This document shows, piece by piece, positions 26,196-35,583 of a stretch of DNA of 64,000 nt. The notes beneath the pieces are model-generated. The model did no database searches and had not been told where the DNA came from. It saw only the letters and a program-made list of their open reading frames with translations. Each line of letters starts with the position of its first letter. Position 1 is the first letter of the stretch. The DNA comes from Nonomuraea rubra (GTDB lineage: Bacteria > Actinomycetota > Actinomycetes > Streptosporangiales > Streptosporangiaceae). The stretch lies in contig NZ_JACHMI010000001.1 in assembly GCF_014207985.1 (NCBI RefSeq), positions 3,703,001 to 3,767,000 of the forward strand, read 5' to 3'. Position numbers and translations under genes: made by a program.

Positions 26196-27889
26196 CCGAG
26201 GCGCCCACGGGCCTGCGCGCCCTTCCCGGGGCCGGGCACGTCACGCTGACCTGGGACCCCGTTCCCGGCGCCATCGGCTACCTCGTGTACCGGGACGGCG
26301 TGCCGGCCGTCCCGTCCGAGGTGGACGTGCCCGCCGTGCCCGCCTGCCGGTTCGTCGACACCGGTCACGGGCCCGCCGCGTACACGGTGGCCGCCGTCTC
26401 GCCCGCCCAGGGCCCGTTCTGCGCCCCCGTCGAGGCCGCGCCGCTGCCCGCCGGGGACGGGGCCGCGGTCACGGTCCGGGTGGACGCCCGCCGGGTGACC
26501 CGCGAGCTGCCGCGGCCGTGGGCGGCCATGGTGGGCTCCGAGCACCTGTCCCACCTGCTCAGCACCGACGAGACCGGCGGCAGGCCCATCGGCGAGGAGC
26601 TGGCGGCGGCGCTGCGCCTCGTGCACGAGCAGCTCGGCGTGGCGGCCGTCCGCGCGCACGCGATCCTCGGCGACGACCTCGGCGCCTACCGGCAGGGCGA
26701 GCCTTACGACTTCTCCCGCGTGGACGCCGTCTACGACCGGGTCGTCGCGCTCGGCCTGCGGCCCGTCGTGGAGCTCGGCTTCATGCCTCGCGACCTGGCC
26801 GCCGACCCGTCGAAGACCGTCTTCCAGTACGAGGCCGTCATCTCGCCGCCGAAGGACTTCGAGGCGTGGGGCGACCTGGTCCGAGCGCTGGTCGAGCACC
26901 TGGCCGGCCGGTACGGCCTGCGCGACCTGGTCGACCGCTGGGCGTTCGAGGTCTGGAACGAGCCCAACCTGGACGTCTTCTGGTCCGGCACCCGCGAGGA
27001 GTACTTCCTGCTCTACGACGTCACCGCGGCCGCCGTCCGCGCCGTGCACCCGGACCTGCGCGTCGGCGGCCCCGCCTCGGCCGCGAACGGCTGGGTGGCG
27101 GAGCTGCTCGCGCACGTCGCCGAGTCGGGCGCGGCGCTCGACTTCGTCTCCACCCACACCTACGGCAACGCCCCGCTCGACTGGCGTCCCGTCCTGGAGG
27201 CGTACGGGCGGGACGTGCCGATCTGGTGGACCGAATGGGGGCCCACGCCCACCCACTTCCACGGGATCGGTGACGGGCCCTTCGGGGCGGCGTTCGTGCT
27301 GCACGGCATGAAGTCCGCGGCCGGCCGGGTCGCCGCGCTGTCGCACTGGGTGGCCTCCGACCACTTCGAGGAGCTGGGCAGGCCGCCCCGGCTGTTCCAC
27401 GGCGGGTTCGGCCTGCTGACCGTCGGCAACCTGCGCAAACCCCGCTTCCACGCCCTCGCGCTCGCCGACCGGCTGGGCGACGCGGAGCTGGCCGCCGAGG
27501 TGGACGGCGACGTGGCGGGCGTCGAGGCGTGGGCGGCCAGGCACCCCGACGGCCGGGTCGGCGTGCTCGTCTGGAACGGCACGCTCAACAGCGCCCAGTC
27601 CACCGGGGCGCCCGAGCTGGCCCGCACGGTCACCCTGGCCGTCGAGGGGCTGGAGGGCGGCGCGTACAGGCTGACCCACCACCGCATCGACGCCCGCCAC
27701 ACCAACGTGGAGGCGGCCTGGCAGGCGATGGGCGGCGGCGACTGGCCGGCCGGCGAGCAGTGGGAGGCGCTCCGGCGGGCCGACGGCCTCGACGAGCTCG
27801 CCCCGCCCGCCACCGTCACGGGACCGTCGCTCAGCCTGGCGTTCGACCTGCCCATGCCGGGGGTGTCGTTCCTGGAGCTGACACCCTGA
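26192..27889 (+). CDS. GH39-family glycosidase with N-terminal Fn3-like domain
   Basis: The 565-residue protein begins with a fibronectin III-like domain (TGLRALPGAGHVTLTWDPVP, residues 5-85), followed by a GH39 TIM barrel. The acid/base glutamate is Glu257 (FEVWNEPN) and the nucleophile Glu348 (WWTEWGP), both in the expected strand ends, and a C-terminal beta domain closes the protein. GH39 members are mostly beta-xylosidases, with some acting on other beta-linked or uronate substrates. There is no signal peptide, so it acts on imported oligosaccharides. ATG 26192 overlaps the previous stop. It is the last gene of the operon. Confidence 0.9.
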   Translation: MTEAPTGLRALPGAGHVTLTWDPVPGAIGYLVYRDGVPAVPSEVDVPAVPACRFVDTGHGPAAYTVAAVSPAQGPFCAPVEAAPLPAGDGAAVTVRVDARRVTRELPRPWAAMVGSEHLSHLLSTDETGGRPIGEELAAALRLVHEQLGVAAVRAHAILGDDLGAYRQGEPYDFSRVDAVYDRVVALGLRPVVELGFMPRDLAADPSKTVFQYEAVISPPKDFEAWGDLVRALVEHLAGRYGLRDLVDRWAFEVWNEPNLDVFWSGTREEYFLLYDVTAAAVRAVHPDLRVGGPASAANGWVAELLAHVAESGAALDFVSTHTYGNAPLDWRPVLEAYGRDVPIWWTEWGPTPTHFHGIGDGPFGAAFVLHGMKSAAGRVAALSHWVASDHFEELGRPPRLFHGGFGLLTVGNLRKPRFHALALADRLGDAELAAEVDGDVAGVEAWAARHPDGRVGVLVWNGTLNSAQSTGAPELARTVTLAVEGLEGGAYRLTHHRIDARHTNVEAAWQAMGGGDWPAGEQWEALRRADGLDELAPPATVTGPSLSLAFDLPMPGVSFLELTP

Positions 27890-27934
27890 TTGACGGTCCT
27901 GTACGCGGGCGCACGCCGGTGAGAGCCTGTGCCC

Positions 27935-30900
27935 ATGACCGAACCGGCCGGAGCGCTGGCCGCCCGCATCGAGCGGTTCGAACAGGCCGCGGATCCCGCG
28001 CTGATCTGGGAACCCGCGGCGCTGTCCGAGGCCGAGCAGGCGATGCGGGCGTGCACCGGCGACCGGTCCGACGCGGCGACCTGGCGGCTCATCGGGATGC
28101 TGCACCTGGCCCGCTACCGGCTCGACCAGCAGACCACCCAGGACGCCGCGGTGGCGGGCGCCTTCTTCGCCGCCGTGGCCGTGGCGGACCCCGGCCGGCT
28201 GCCGGAGAAGCTGCGCGGCTCCAACGTCCCGCCCGGCGAGTCGGCCGGCACCTGGGCCGGGCTGGTGGAGGAGATGCTCGGCCACGTCGACCCGGCCACG
28301 TACCCGCACGTCGGGCTGCTCATCCACGCGCTGGTCCGCCGCGCCATGGCACACCCCGGCCTCGAGGTGAGCGAGCGGCTGATGCGGCTGCTGCTCCAGG
28401 AGTCCATGCGCTCCGCCGACCCCTCCTGGGCGCCCGGCGCGCTCGGGCTGGTCGGGGCCGGGCTGGTGCGCCTGTACGCGATGACCGGCGAGAAGGGCGT
28501 CATCGGCGACGCCGTTCACGTGCTGCTGCGGGCGGCGCTCGGCGACGCGGCCCACGTACCGGACCTGGCGGCGGCGCTCGGCTCGGCGGCGCCCGACGAC
28601 GAGGAGCTGGTCAGGGCCTACGTGGCCGCGGCGGAGGCCCCGCCGAGGAGCCGGAGCAGGTCGCAGGCGCTGCTGGCGCTCGTCGATGTCACCCACGCGC
28701 GGGCGGCGGCCTCGTACGCGGACGGCGACCTGCTGGCGTTCATCAGGGCGGGGCAGTGCGCGCTGGACTTCTGGCACGAGCAGTGGGCGCATCCCGGGGT
28801 GGTGGCGCCGTACGCGTCCGGGCTCATCGAGTGGTACGTCGTCACCGGCGACGAACGCTCGCTCGAAGCCGCCACCGAGATGCTCGAAGCCCTGCGCGTG
28901 GCGCCCGACGAGAGCGCCCGCGGGCTCGGCGCCGACCCGCTCGCCCGGCTCGCGCTGCTCGGCAAGCGCCGCTGGCGCCGCTACCTCGTCACCGGCGACC
29001 TCGCCGACCTGGACGACGCCGTGAGCGTCCTGCGCCAGGCGGCCCGGCACGCCCCCGCCGGCCATCCGGACCGGGCCAGGCACCTGACCACCCTGGCCAA
29101 CGCCCTGCTCCGACGGGCCGTCGCCACCGGCGGCGACCCCGCCGAGCCGGTCGCGGCCGCCCGCGCCGCCCTGGCCGCACTCGGCGCCCAGGACCCGGCC
29201 AGGGCGGGCACGCTGCTCCTGCTCGGCCGGGCCCTCAGGCTGGGCCTCACCCAGGAGACCGCCGACGAGGCCGTCGCCGCGTTACGCGAGGCCCTGTCGG
29301 TGGGGGAGGCGGCGGGGTTCCGGGCCGAGGCGTACGGGCTGGTGTCGGAGGTGCTGTGCTGGCGCGCCACCCGCGTGGAGGGCGATCGGCGGGCCGAGGA
29401 CCTGCGCGAGGCCGTGCTGTCCGCGCGGCAGGGGGTCGAGCTGGCGCAGAAGGCCGCGCACGGGCAGGCGGGGGCGCAGCGGACGCTCTGCAAGGCACTG
29501 CTGGCCCGCTACACGGCACACCGCGACGCCCGCGACCTGACCGAGGCACTGACGCTGGCCGGCGAAGGGGACGCCGCCCTGCTCTCGGAGGCGCTGACAC
29601 TGGCCGGCGTAGGCGACGCCGCCCTGTTCTCGGAGGCGCCGGCCGTGGCCGGCGGCGACGAGCCCGCCCCGCCACTCCGGCCGGAGGTCCCGCACGGCGT
29701 GGACGAGCAGCTCGCGCGGGCCGCGACCGAGCTGGCGCTGCGGCTGCCGGACGAGGAGGTGGCGCTCAGGCTGCTCGTGGTGGCCGAACGGGGCGCGGCG
29801 GAGCCCGGCGAGTTCCTGCTGGAGGTGGCGCAGCGGCTGACCGGCTCCGGCCGTCACCGCACCGCCGCACGCGTGCTGGAGCGAGCGGTACGGGCCTTCG
29901 AATCGGCCGGGTCGCCGGCCCGGGCCGCACACGCGCTGTCCGCCCTGGGAGCGGTCCACGAGGACCTCGCCGCAGATCACACCGCCCCCGGGTCCGGGCG
30001 TCCGGCCGCGGAGGGATATGCGCAGGCGCTCGCGGCGTACGGCCGCTCGGCCGCCCTCTACCGCTCGCTGCCCGACCCCCGATCGGAGGCGCTCCAGCTC
30101 GGCAACCTGGGCCGCGTCCACCTGCGCGCCGGCGACCCGGCCCGCGCCGCCGAGCACCACCTGCGCGCGGCGGCGCTGTGCGAGGCCGCGGGGCTGCCGG
30201 CCGAGGAGGCGGCGCAGCAGGGGCACTCGGCGGAGGCGTACCTGGCACTGCGCGACCCGGACTCGGCCGTCGCCTGCGCGGCCCGCGCCCGCGAGCTGCA
30301 CCAGCAGGCCGGTGACCGGCGGGCCGCGGCGCTCGCCCTCGTACCGGCCGCCAGGGCAGCCGTCGACCAGGACGACCTCACCGCCGCGAACGAGCGCATG
30401 GCCGCGTGCGCCATCGAGCTGGAGGCGGCGGGGGAGTGGGAGCAGGCGTGCGGGGCGCTCGACGCACACGCCGTGACCCTGGCGGAACGCGGCCACCGCG
30501 GCCACGCCGCCGCCTGCGAGACCCGGCTGGTGGAGATCGTCCGCCGCAGGGGGCAGCGGCGCGAGCCCGCCGACGAGTGGTACCGCATCGGCCGCCGCCG
30601 CCGGTCCCGCGGTGACACCGGCGGCGCCGGGATGGCGTTCGAGCTGGCCGGCCGCGAGTACGAGGCGATCGGCCACCACGACGGGGCCGCGTCGGTGCGC
30701 TACAACCTGGGCGTGCTGGCGTACGCGGAGGGCGAGCAGGAAGCGGCGCTGGAGGCGTTCGGGGCGGCGGCGAAGGCGTTCGAGAGGCTGCGGGCGCCGG
30801 CCAAGGAGGCGGTCGCGCTGGTGATGCGCGCCTCCTGCCTGACCGCGCTGGACCGCGTCGAGGACGCGCTGGCCGACCTCGACCGGGCGTCGGACCTGGC

Positions 30901-33900
30901 CGCCGCCGAGGGTGACCTGGACGCCCTGTTCACCGCCACCCTGGGCCGGGCCGCGGCGGACGTCCGGCTGGGGGAGCCGCGGGAGGCGGAGGAGCGCCTG
31001 TACTCGGCGCTCGGCCTGGCCGCCGGCGACGCGCTCAAGGAGGCCGTCGTACGCGACCGCCTCGCCGCGCTCGCCGCCCGTGACGGGGACCTGCGGGCGC
31101 AGGCGGAGGCGCTGGAGGCGGCGCTCGACGGCTTCCGCGCGAGCGGCCGGGACCGGCTGACGGCCCTCGCCTCGCTCAAGCTCGGCCTCGTCCTGGAGGC
31201 GCGCGGGGAGTTCCGCCGGGCGCGGGCGCGCCTGGAGGAGGGGCTGGCGGGGCTCGCCGCGGCCCTCGACCTCCGCCCTTCCGAGGCGCCGTTCGAGGTC
31301 GTCGCGGCCATGGCGGGCGGCCTGGACGCCGAGCTCCTGTCCCGCCTGGCCGCACTCCAGCTCACCCTCGGCGACCTCACCCGCGGCCGCGCCACCCTCG
31401 CCCAGGCGGTCGCCACCCTCGATGCCGAGGGACGCGGGGGAGAGTTCCTGGCACACCTGGAGCTCCGGCTACGCCTGGAGGAGGCCGAGGCGGCCGGTGA
31501 CCTCACAACGGCCCGCACCCTCGCCGAGGAGGCCCTCGGCGTGGAGGCACCCGGCGTGGGGGACCTCGGCGCGAAGGGCTCCGGCGCGGAGGACGTCGGC
31601 GTGGAGGACGTCGGCGTGGAGGACGTCGGCGTGGAGGACGTCGGCGTGGAGGACGTCGGCGTGGAGGACGTCGGCGCGGAGCACGTTGGCGTGGAGGACG
31701 TCGGCGTGGAGGCCCGTGACCGGTCCTACCTCCTGGCCAAGCTCTCAGGCTGCTGCCGCGAGCTGGGCGACCTGGCCGCCGCCCACGAGTACGCGGCACG
31801 CGGGTACGAGCTGCGCGACGAGCGGGTGATCGAGCACCTGTGCAACCTCGGCGCGGCGGCCACGGCCATGGGACGTGCGGAGGAGGCGGCCGGCCACCTG
31901 ACCAAGGCGGTGGAGCTGGCCAGGGACGCGGACTCCGCGCTGCCCGCCCAGCTCGTCCAGTCGCTGGTCCTGCTGGGAGCCGCGCTCACGGACCTGGGCC
32001 GCGCCCAGGAGGCCGAACGGGTGTACGCGGAAGGGCTGGCCCACATAGAGGCCCCGATCTGGCGGGCGCTCCGGGCGCCGCTCCTGTCCGGCCTGGCCGA
32101 CCTCCACCTCAGGCTCGGCCACCTGGACGAGGCCGCAACCCGCTTCCGCGAGGCCATCGCGATCGGCGAGGAGCTGGGCCGCCGCGCCGGCCTCGCCACC
32201 GCCTACGCCGACCTCGCCCTGGTCCACGAGCTTCGCGGCGAGCCCACCGAGGCCGTGCCGCTCCTCGAACGCGCCCTCGACCTCGAACCCGCCCCCGGCC
32301 GGGGAACGGTCCTGGCCCTGCTCGCCCTCGCCCGCCTGGGAGCACCGGAGCGGCTCGCGGAGGCGCTCGCTCTCGCCCAGGACCTGGGTTACCTCCCGGG
32401 AGAGGCCATCGCCCACCTCCACCTGGGCGCCTTCACCCTCACCACCACCGGCCCCGCCACCGGCTCCGCCACCGACTCCGCCACCGGCCCCGCCACGGGC
32501 CTCGTGGGCCCGAACCTCGCCACCGCCTCCCACGACCGCGCCCACCACCACCTCTCCACGGCCATCGACCTCCTGACCGACCTCGGCCACGACCAGGCGC
32601 TCGCCACCGCCTACCACCACCGCTCGATCGCCGAGGAAGGGCTTGAGGACCTCCCCGCCGCCCTCGCCGACGCCGAACGCGCCTGCGCCCTGGGCCACGA
32701 GCCCTCCCGCGACCGCGCCATCCGGCTGGCGGCCCGCCTGAACCTCGGCATGACGGCCTGGACCCATGCCGAACAGGCCAAACTCAACACCCTCACCCCC
32801 GAACCCTCCGCCCACCTGGAAGCCGTCCGGACCCTCACGACGATCGCCCGCAACACCCGCGATCCCGAGCGAGCCGCCTCCATCCTCCGCCGAGCCCGGG
32901 CCGCCCAGACGGAGCTGGAGGCCTCGTGGCGGCCGACGACCCCCGGCCACCTGGCCCTGCACAGGGGCAAGCCACCCACGAGAGCCCAGCTCGACACCCT
33001 CGTCAGCGTCCCGGAACACGCGGAGGGGGCGAGGGGGCTGCTCGGGTTCCACCTGGGCGAGGGCACGGTGACGGTCCTGGCCCACCGCACCGGCTGGCCC
33101 GAGCCCCGCGCGTTCCCCACCTCGGTCGGCCACGACCTGCTGACCGAGTTCCGCCGCACCGTGGACGGCGGCAGACCCGGCCTGCTCGACATCGAGGCCC
33201 GCCGCCACCGCGCGGACCTCTGGCGCCGCCTGGCCGACCTGCTGCTCTCCGACGCGCTGGACGCCCTCGGCAACGGCATCGGCCTGCTCCACCTGATCCC
33301 GCACCCCGCGCTGCGCCAGATCCCGCTGCACGCCCTGTCCCCGTCGGGCCGCCTGCTCATCGAGCGTTTCCCCGTGGCCTACGCCCCGTCCGCCACCGCC
33401 CTGACCCGCCTGACGCGCCGCCCCCGCACCCCGGCCGACGGCTCGCTGGTGCTCGGCTTCGGTTCAGGCCCGGCCGCCGAGGCGGAGGCGCGGGAGGCGG
33501 CCGCCCGGCTCGGCACCCGGCCCCACCTGGCCCGCGAGGCCACCTCGGCCCTCCTCCCCGGCTCCTGGAACGTGCTCCACCTCGCCTGCCCGGCCGTGTA
33601 CGACCACGCCGACCCGTTCGGCTCGGGCCTCCGCCTCGCGGACGGCCTCCTCACGGCCCGCCGCCTCATGTCCATGAACGTCACCGCGGACGTGGCCCTC
33701 CTGACCGGCCACGAGCCCCCGGCCGAGCCCGCCGCGTCCTCCTCCCCCGCCTCGCCCGCTCCCTGCATGCCCGCCCAGCCGGGCGCACCCGCCGAACCAG
33801 GGGCACCCGCTCAGCCCGGCGCGCCCGCCGGGGACGGCGTGGCCGCGCTCTCCGCCGCGCTGCTGCACGCGGGAGTCCGCTCCGCGCTGCTCACCCTCTG

Positions 33901-34126
33901 GCCGGTCTCACCCGAGATCACCGCCGCCCTGGCCAGGGACATCCACACCCGCCTCAGCTCCGGCTCCACCTCGGCGACCGCCTTCCGCGCCGCCGTGCTG
34001 GCCCTGCGCGACCTCTACGGCTCCGCCGAGCCGGACCTCTGGGCGTCGTACGCACCGGTCGGCCTCTTGACCGGCTCGCCGCCCGCCCACGGAGAGCCGG
34101 GCACCAGCGTCACCAGCACCAGATAG
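27935..34126 (+). CDS. Giant TPR protein with degenerate C-terminal CHAT domain
   Basis: At about 2,063 residues this is the largest gene in the window. Helical TPR-like repeats fill most of it (for example LQLGNLGRVHLRAGDPARAA near residue 725 and LGAAATAMGRAEEAAGHL near 1310). An eight-unit GVEDV repeat lies near residues 1217-1256. The last 350 residues are a CHAT (caspase-like) domain with IPLHALSPSG and TLWPVS. Both dyad motifs are altered: VLHLACPAVYD stands where His-Gly is expected (nt 33572-33604), and ALLTGHEPPAE stands where the SACETG cysteine is expected (about nt 33692-33725). The peptidase is therefore probably inactive. ATG 27935 is chosen over GTG 27929. It sits 45 bp after the GH39 operon but looks unrelated. 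TPR-CHAT proteins can act in signalling or phage-responsive cell death. Confidence 0.9.
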   Translation: MTEPAGALAARIERFEQAADPALIWEPAALSEAEQAMRACTGDRSDAATWRLIGMLHLARYRLDQQTTQDAAVAGAFFAAVAVADPGRLPEKLRGSNVPPGESAGTWAGLVEEMLGHVDPATYPHVGLLIHALVRRAMAHPGLEVSERLMRLLLQESMRSADPSWAPGALGLVGAGLVRLYAMTGEKGVIGDAVHVLLRAALGDAAHVPDLAAALGSAAPDDEELVRAYVAAAEAPPRSRSRSQALLALVDVTHARAAASYADGDLLAFIRAGQCALDFWHEQWAHPGVVAPYASGLIEWYVVTGDERSLEAATEMLEALRVAPDESARGLGADPLARLALLGKRRWRRYLVTGDLADLDDAVSVLRQAARHAPAGHPDRARHLTTLANALLRRAVATGGDPAEPVAAARAALAALGAQDPARAGTLLLLGRALRLGLTQETADEAVAALREALSVGEAAGFRAEAYGLVSEVLCWRATRVEGDRRAEDLREAVLSARQGVELAQKAAHGQAGAQRTLCKALLARYTAHRDARDLTEALTLAGEGDAALLSEALTLAGVGDAALFSEAPAVAGGDEPAPPLRPEVPHGVDEQLARAATELALRLPDEEVALRLLVVAERGAAEPGEFLLEVAQRLTGSGRHRTAARVLERAVRAFESAGSPARAAHALSALGAVHEDLAADHTAPGSGRPAAEGYAQALAAYGRSAALYRSLPDPRSEALQLGNLGRVHLRAGDPARAAEHHLRAAALCEAAGLPAEEAAQQGHSAEAYLALRDPDSAVACAARARELHQQAGDRRAAALALVPAARAAVDQDDLTAANERMAACAIELEAAGEWEQACGALDAHAVTLAERGHRGHAAACETRLVEIVRRRGQRREPADEWYRIGRRRRSRGDTGGAGMAFELAGREYEAIGHHDGAASVRYNLGVLAYAEGEQEAALEAFGAAAKAFERLRAPAKEAVALVMRASCLTALDRVEDALADLDRASDLAAAEGDLDALFTATLGRAAADVRLGEPREAEERLYSALGLAAGDALKEAVVRDRLAALAARDGDLRAQAEALEAALDGFRASGRDRLTALASLKLGLVLEARGEFRRARARLEEGLAGLAAALDLRPSEAPFEVVAAMAGGLDAELLSRLAALQLTLGDLTRGRATLAQAVATLDAEGRGGEFLAHLELRLRLEEAEAAGDLTTARTLAEEALGVEAPGVGDLGAKGSGAEDVGVEDVGVEDVGVEDVGVEDVGVEDVGAEHVGVEDVGVEARDRSYLLAKLSGCCRELGDLAAAHEYAARGYELRDERVIEHLCNLGAAATAMGRAEEAAGHLTKAVELARDADSALPAQLVQSLVLLGAALTDLGRAQEAERVYAEGLAHIEAPIWRALRAPLLSGLADLHLRLGHLDEAATRFREAIAIGEELGRRAGLATAYADLALVHELRGEPTEAVPLLERALDLEPAPGRGTVLALLALARLGAPERLAEALALAQDLGYLPGEAIAHLHLGAFTLTTTGPATGSATDSATGPATGLVGPNLATASHDRAHHHLSTAIDLLTDLGHDQALATAYHHRSIAEEGLEDLPAALADAERACALGHEPSRDRAIRLAARLNLGMTAWTHAEQAKLNTLTPEPSAHLEAVRTLTTIARNTRDPERAASILRRARAAQTELEASWRPTTPGHLALHRGKPPTRAQLDTLVSVPEHAEGARGLLGFHLGEGTVTVLAHRTGWPEPRAFPTSVGHDLLTEFRRTVDGGRPGLLDIEARRHRADLWRRLADLLLSDALDALGNGIGLLHLIPHPALRQIPLHALSPSGRLLIERFPVAYAPSATALTRLTRRPRTPADGSLVLGFGSGPAAEAEAREAAARLGTRPHLAREATSALLPGSWNVLHLACPAVYDHADPFGSGLRLADGLLTARRLMSMNVTADVALLTGHEPPAEPAASSSPASPAPCMPAQPGAPAEPGAPAQPGAPAGDGVAALSAALLHAGVRSALLTLWPVSPEITAALARDIHTRLSSGSTSATAFRAAVLALRDLYGSAEPDLWASYAPVGLLTGSPPAHGEPGTSVTSTR
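31583..31702 (+). repeat. 15-bp tandem repeat encoding GVEDV units
   Basis: Eight consecutive 15-bp units encode GAEDV, five GVEDV, GAEHV and GVEDV; GVEAR follows. The five central units are identical in DNA, so copy number may vary between strains without a frameshift. Confidence 0.95.
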
Positions 34127-34350
34127 CCGAAGAACCCCACGGCCAGCCCCACGGCATACCCCCCGAACACCTCGGGCAGCCCCAGCATCGCCGTCACCAG
34201 CCCGCCGCCCACCGCGGCCAGCACGGCCGCCAGCTCCGCCAGCCCGGCGCCCGGCCCCCGGTGGCGCAGCGTCCCGTACGTGATCCAGCCGATCACCAGC
34301 CCGAAGCAGATCGCCCCGATCACCGCCATCGCCAGAACCTCCAAGTCCAT
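34015..34350 (-). CDS. Small membrane protein antisense to the CHAT gene end
   Basis: The protein of about 111 residues has three hydrophobic helices (VLAMAVIGAICFGLVIGW, LAAVLAAVGGGLVTAML and GGYAVGLAVGFFGYLVLVTL) and a short polar tail. The tail is encoded on the strand opposite the last 112 bp of the CHAT gene, so the two genes converge and overlap. ATG 34350 is the likely start; a GTG at 34392 would add 14 polar residues. I do not recognise a family. Confidence 0.65.
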   Translation of the reverse strand: MDLEVLAMAVIGAICFGLVIGWITYGTLRHRGPGAGLAELAAVLAAVGGGLVTAMLGLPEVFGGYAVGLAVGFFGYLVLVTLVPGSPWAGGEPVKRPTGAYDAQRSGSAEP

Positions 34351-34439
34351 CGGGCCACCCGCTCGTCGGCCGCCGGAAGGATCGTCGTTCACGATCGCAC
34401 GCGAGAGCCCCCGCTGGCTAGGATCCGGGGCCAGAGGGG

Positions 34440-34895
34440 CTAGAGGTAGGACTTGGCCGCGCTCACCAGCTCGGCCGCCGCGTCCCGCGTGTCCACGTAG
34501 AGGGCGGTCTCGGGGGTGCGCTCGCGCACGTCCTGGTCGCGGATGGCGAACACGGCGGGCGCCGCCCCCACGTCGCCGTAGCGGCCGGTCAGGGCGGCCC
34601 CGATCGCGCGGCGCACGTCGCCGACCACCTCGCGCGTGGTGTGCCCGGAGCCGGAGGCGGCGAGGTGGCCGAGCATCCCGGCGAAGCGCAGCTCGCCCTC
34701 CGCCGCGGGACGCTGCTCGGGCAGCACGGGCCGGTCCAGCCAGAACACCTTGCCCGCCAGGAACGCCTCGTAGCCGGCGCCCTCGCGGCCCAGCACGCGG
34801 GCCGTCTCGGTGAGCAACTCCCCGAACTCGGCCAGCTCCGCCTCGGGCGGCAGGTCCGTGGTGACGAACAAGGGCACGATCAGCGAGTCGAGCAT
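34440..34895 (-). CDS. Uncharacterised protein
   Basis: The 151-residue protein starts MLDSLIVPLFVTTDLPPEA, has no signal or membrane segment and looks like a mixed alpha/beta soluble protein. ATG 34895 follows GGAGGG with 9-bp spacing, which rules out the longer frame to 34970. I recognise no family or motif. It stands alone between two unrelated genes on the same strand. Confidence 0.7.
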   Translation of the reverse strand: MLDSLIVPLFVTTDLPPEAELAEFGELLTETARVLGREGAGYEAFLAGKVFWLDRPVLPEQRPAAEGELRFAGMLGHLAASGSGHTTREVVGDVRRAIGAALTGRYGDVGAAPAVFAIRDQDVRERTPETALYVDTRDAAAELVSAAKSYL

Positions 34896-34991
34896 GGTGA
34901 CTATCCCTCCGTGAGGAGCCTCATCGTAGGGTGCGGCACCGACAAACTCCCGTGACGCCGCTGAGATCACGCGCGGGAGAGTCGCACGGGG

Positions 34992-35540
34992 CTAGCGTTC
35001 GGTCCATTCGTCCTCGATCGCGGAGTGCACGATCGAGTCCCGCCAGCCGTTCGGCGTGTGCAGGTGGTGCCGGATGCGGCCCTCCTCGACCATGCCCGCC
35101 GTCAGCATCGCGAGCTGGGCGGGCAGGTTGGCGGGTGAGCGGGCGCCCCAGATGCGGTGCAGCCCGAGCTGCTTGAACCCGAAGGCCAGCAGCAGCCGTA
35201 CGAGGTCCGTGCCGATGCCCCGGCCCCACTGGTCGGGATGCAGCCCGAACCCGATCTCCGCGCTGTGCGGCAGCTCGGCCTCGATCCGCAGCCTGGCCAC
35301 GCCGATCACGTCGCGGCGGTCGGCGTCCACGACGGCCAGGACGTACAGGTGGCGCGGCTCGGCGGCGGCGGCCTCCACGGCCTCCTCGACGAGAGCGGCG
35401 ACCTCCCGCGGGCTGCGCGGGGCGAAGGGGGCGTGCTGGACGGCGGCCGGATGGCTGTAGAGGGTGTGCAACGCGGACACGTCGGCCTCCGTGACGTCAC
35501 GGAGGCCGAGTCGCTCGCCATTGCAGACCACACGGCGCAT
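34992..35540 (-). CDS. GNAT-family N-acetyltransferase (RimJ/RimL type)
   Basis: The 182-residue protein has the GNAT core: a first strand RLGLRDVTEADVSALHTLY, acetyl-CoA loop WGRGIGTDLVRLLLAFGF and the late LGLHRIWGARSPANLPAQ segment typical of RimJ/RimL-type enzymes. These transfer acetyl groups to protein N-termini, antibiotics or small amines. The substrate is not determined. No strong ribosome site precedes ATG 35540. Confidence 0.92.
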   Translation of the reverse strand: MRRVVCNGERLGLRDVTEADVSALHTLYSHPAAVQHAPFAPRSPREVAALVEEAVEAAAAEPRHLYVLAVVDADRRDVIGVARLRIEAELPHSAEIGFGLHPDQWGRGIGTDLVRLLLAFGFKQLGLHRIWGARSPANLPAQLAMLTAGMVEEGRIRHHLHTPNGWRDSIVHSAIEDEWTER

Positions 35541-35583
35541 GCGGAGAAGGTAACCCCAGTCCTGTGATCTTTACAAGCCCTGG

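Noticed and set aside
20614..27889. Whether the operon might be a biosynthetic gene cluster
   Set aside because: All genes are transport, regulation or glycosidase genes; there is no synthase, tailoring enzyme or precursor.
27935..34126. A phage-defence island around the CHAT gene
   Set aside because: Neighbours are a sugar operon and housekeeping-type genes; no nuclease, Cas or effector gene is near, so a defence role has only family-level support.
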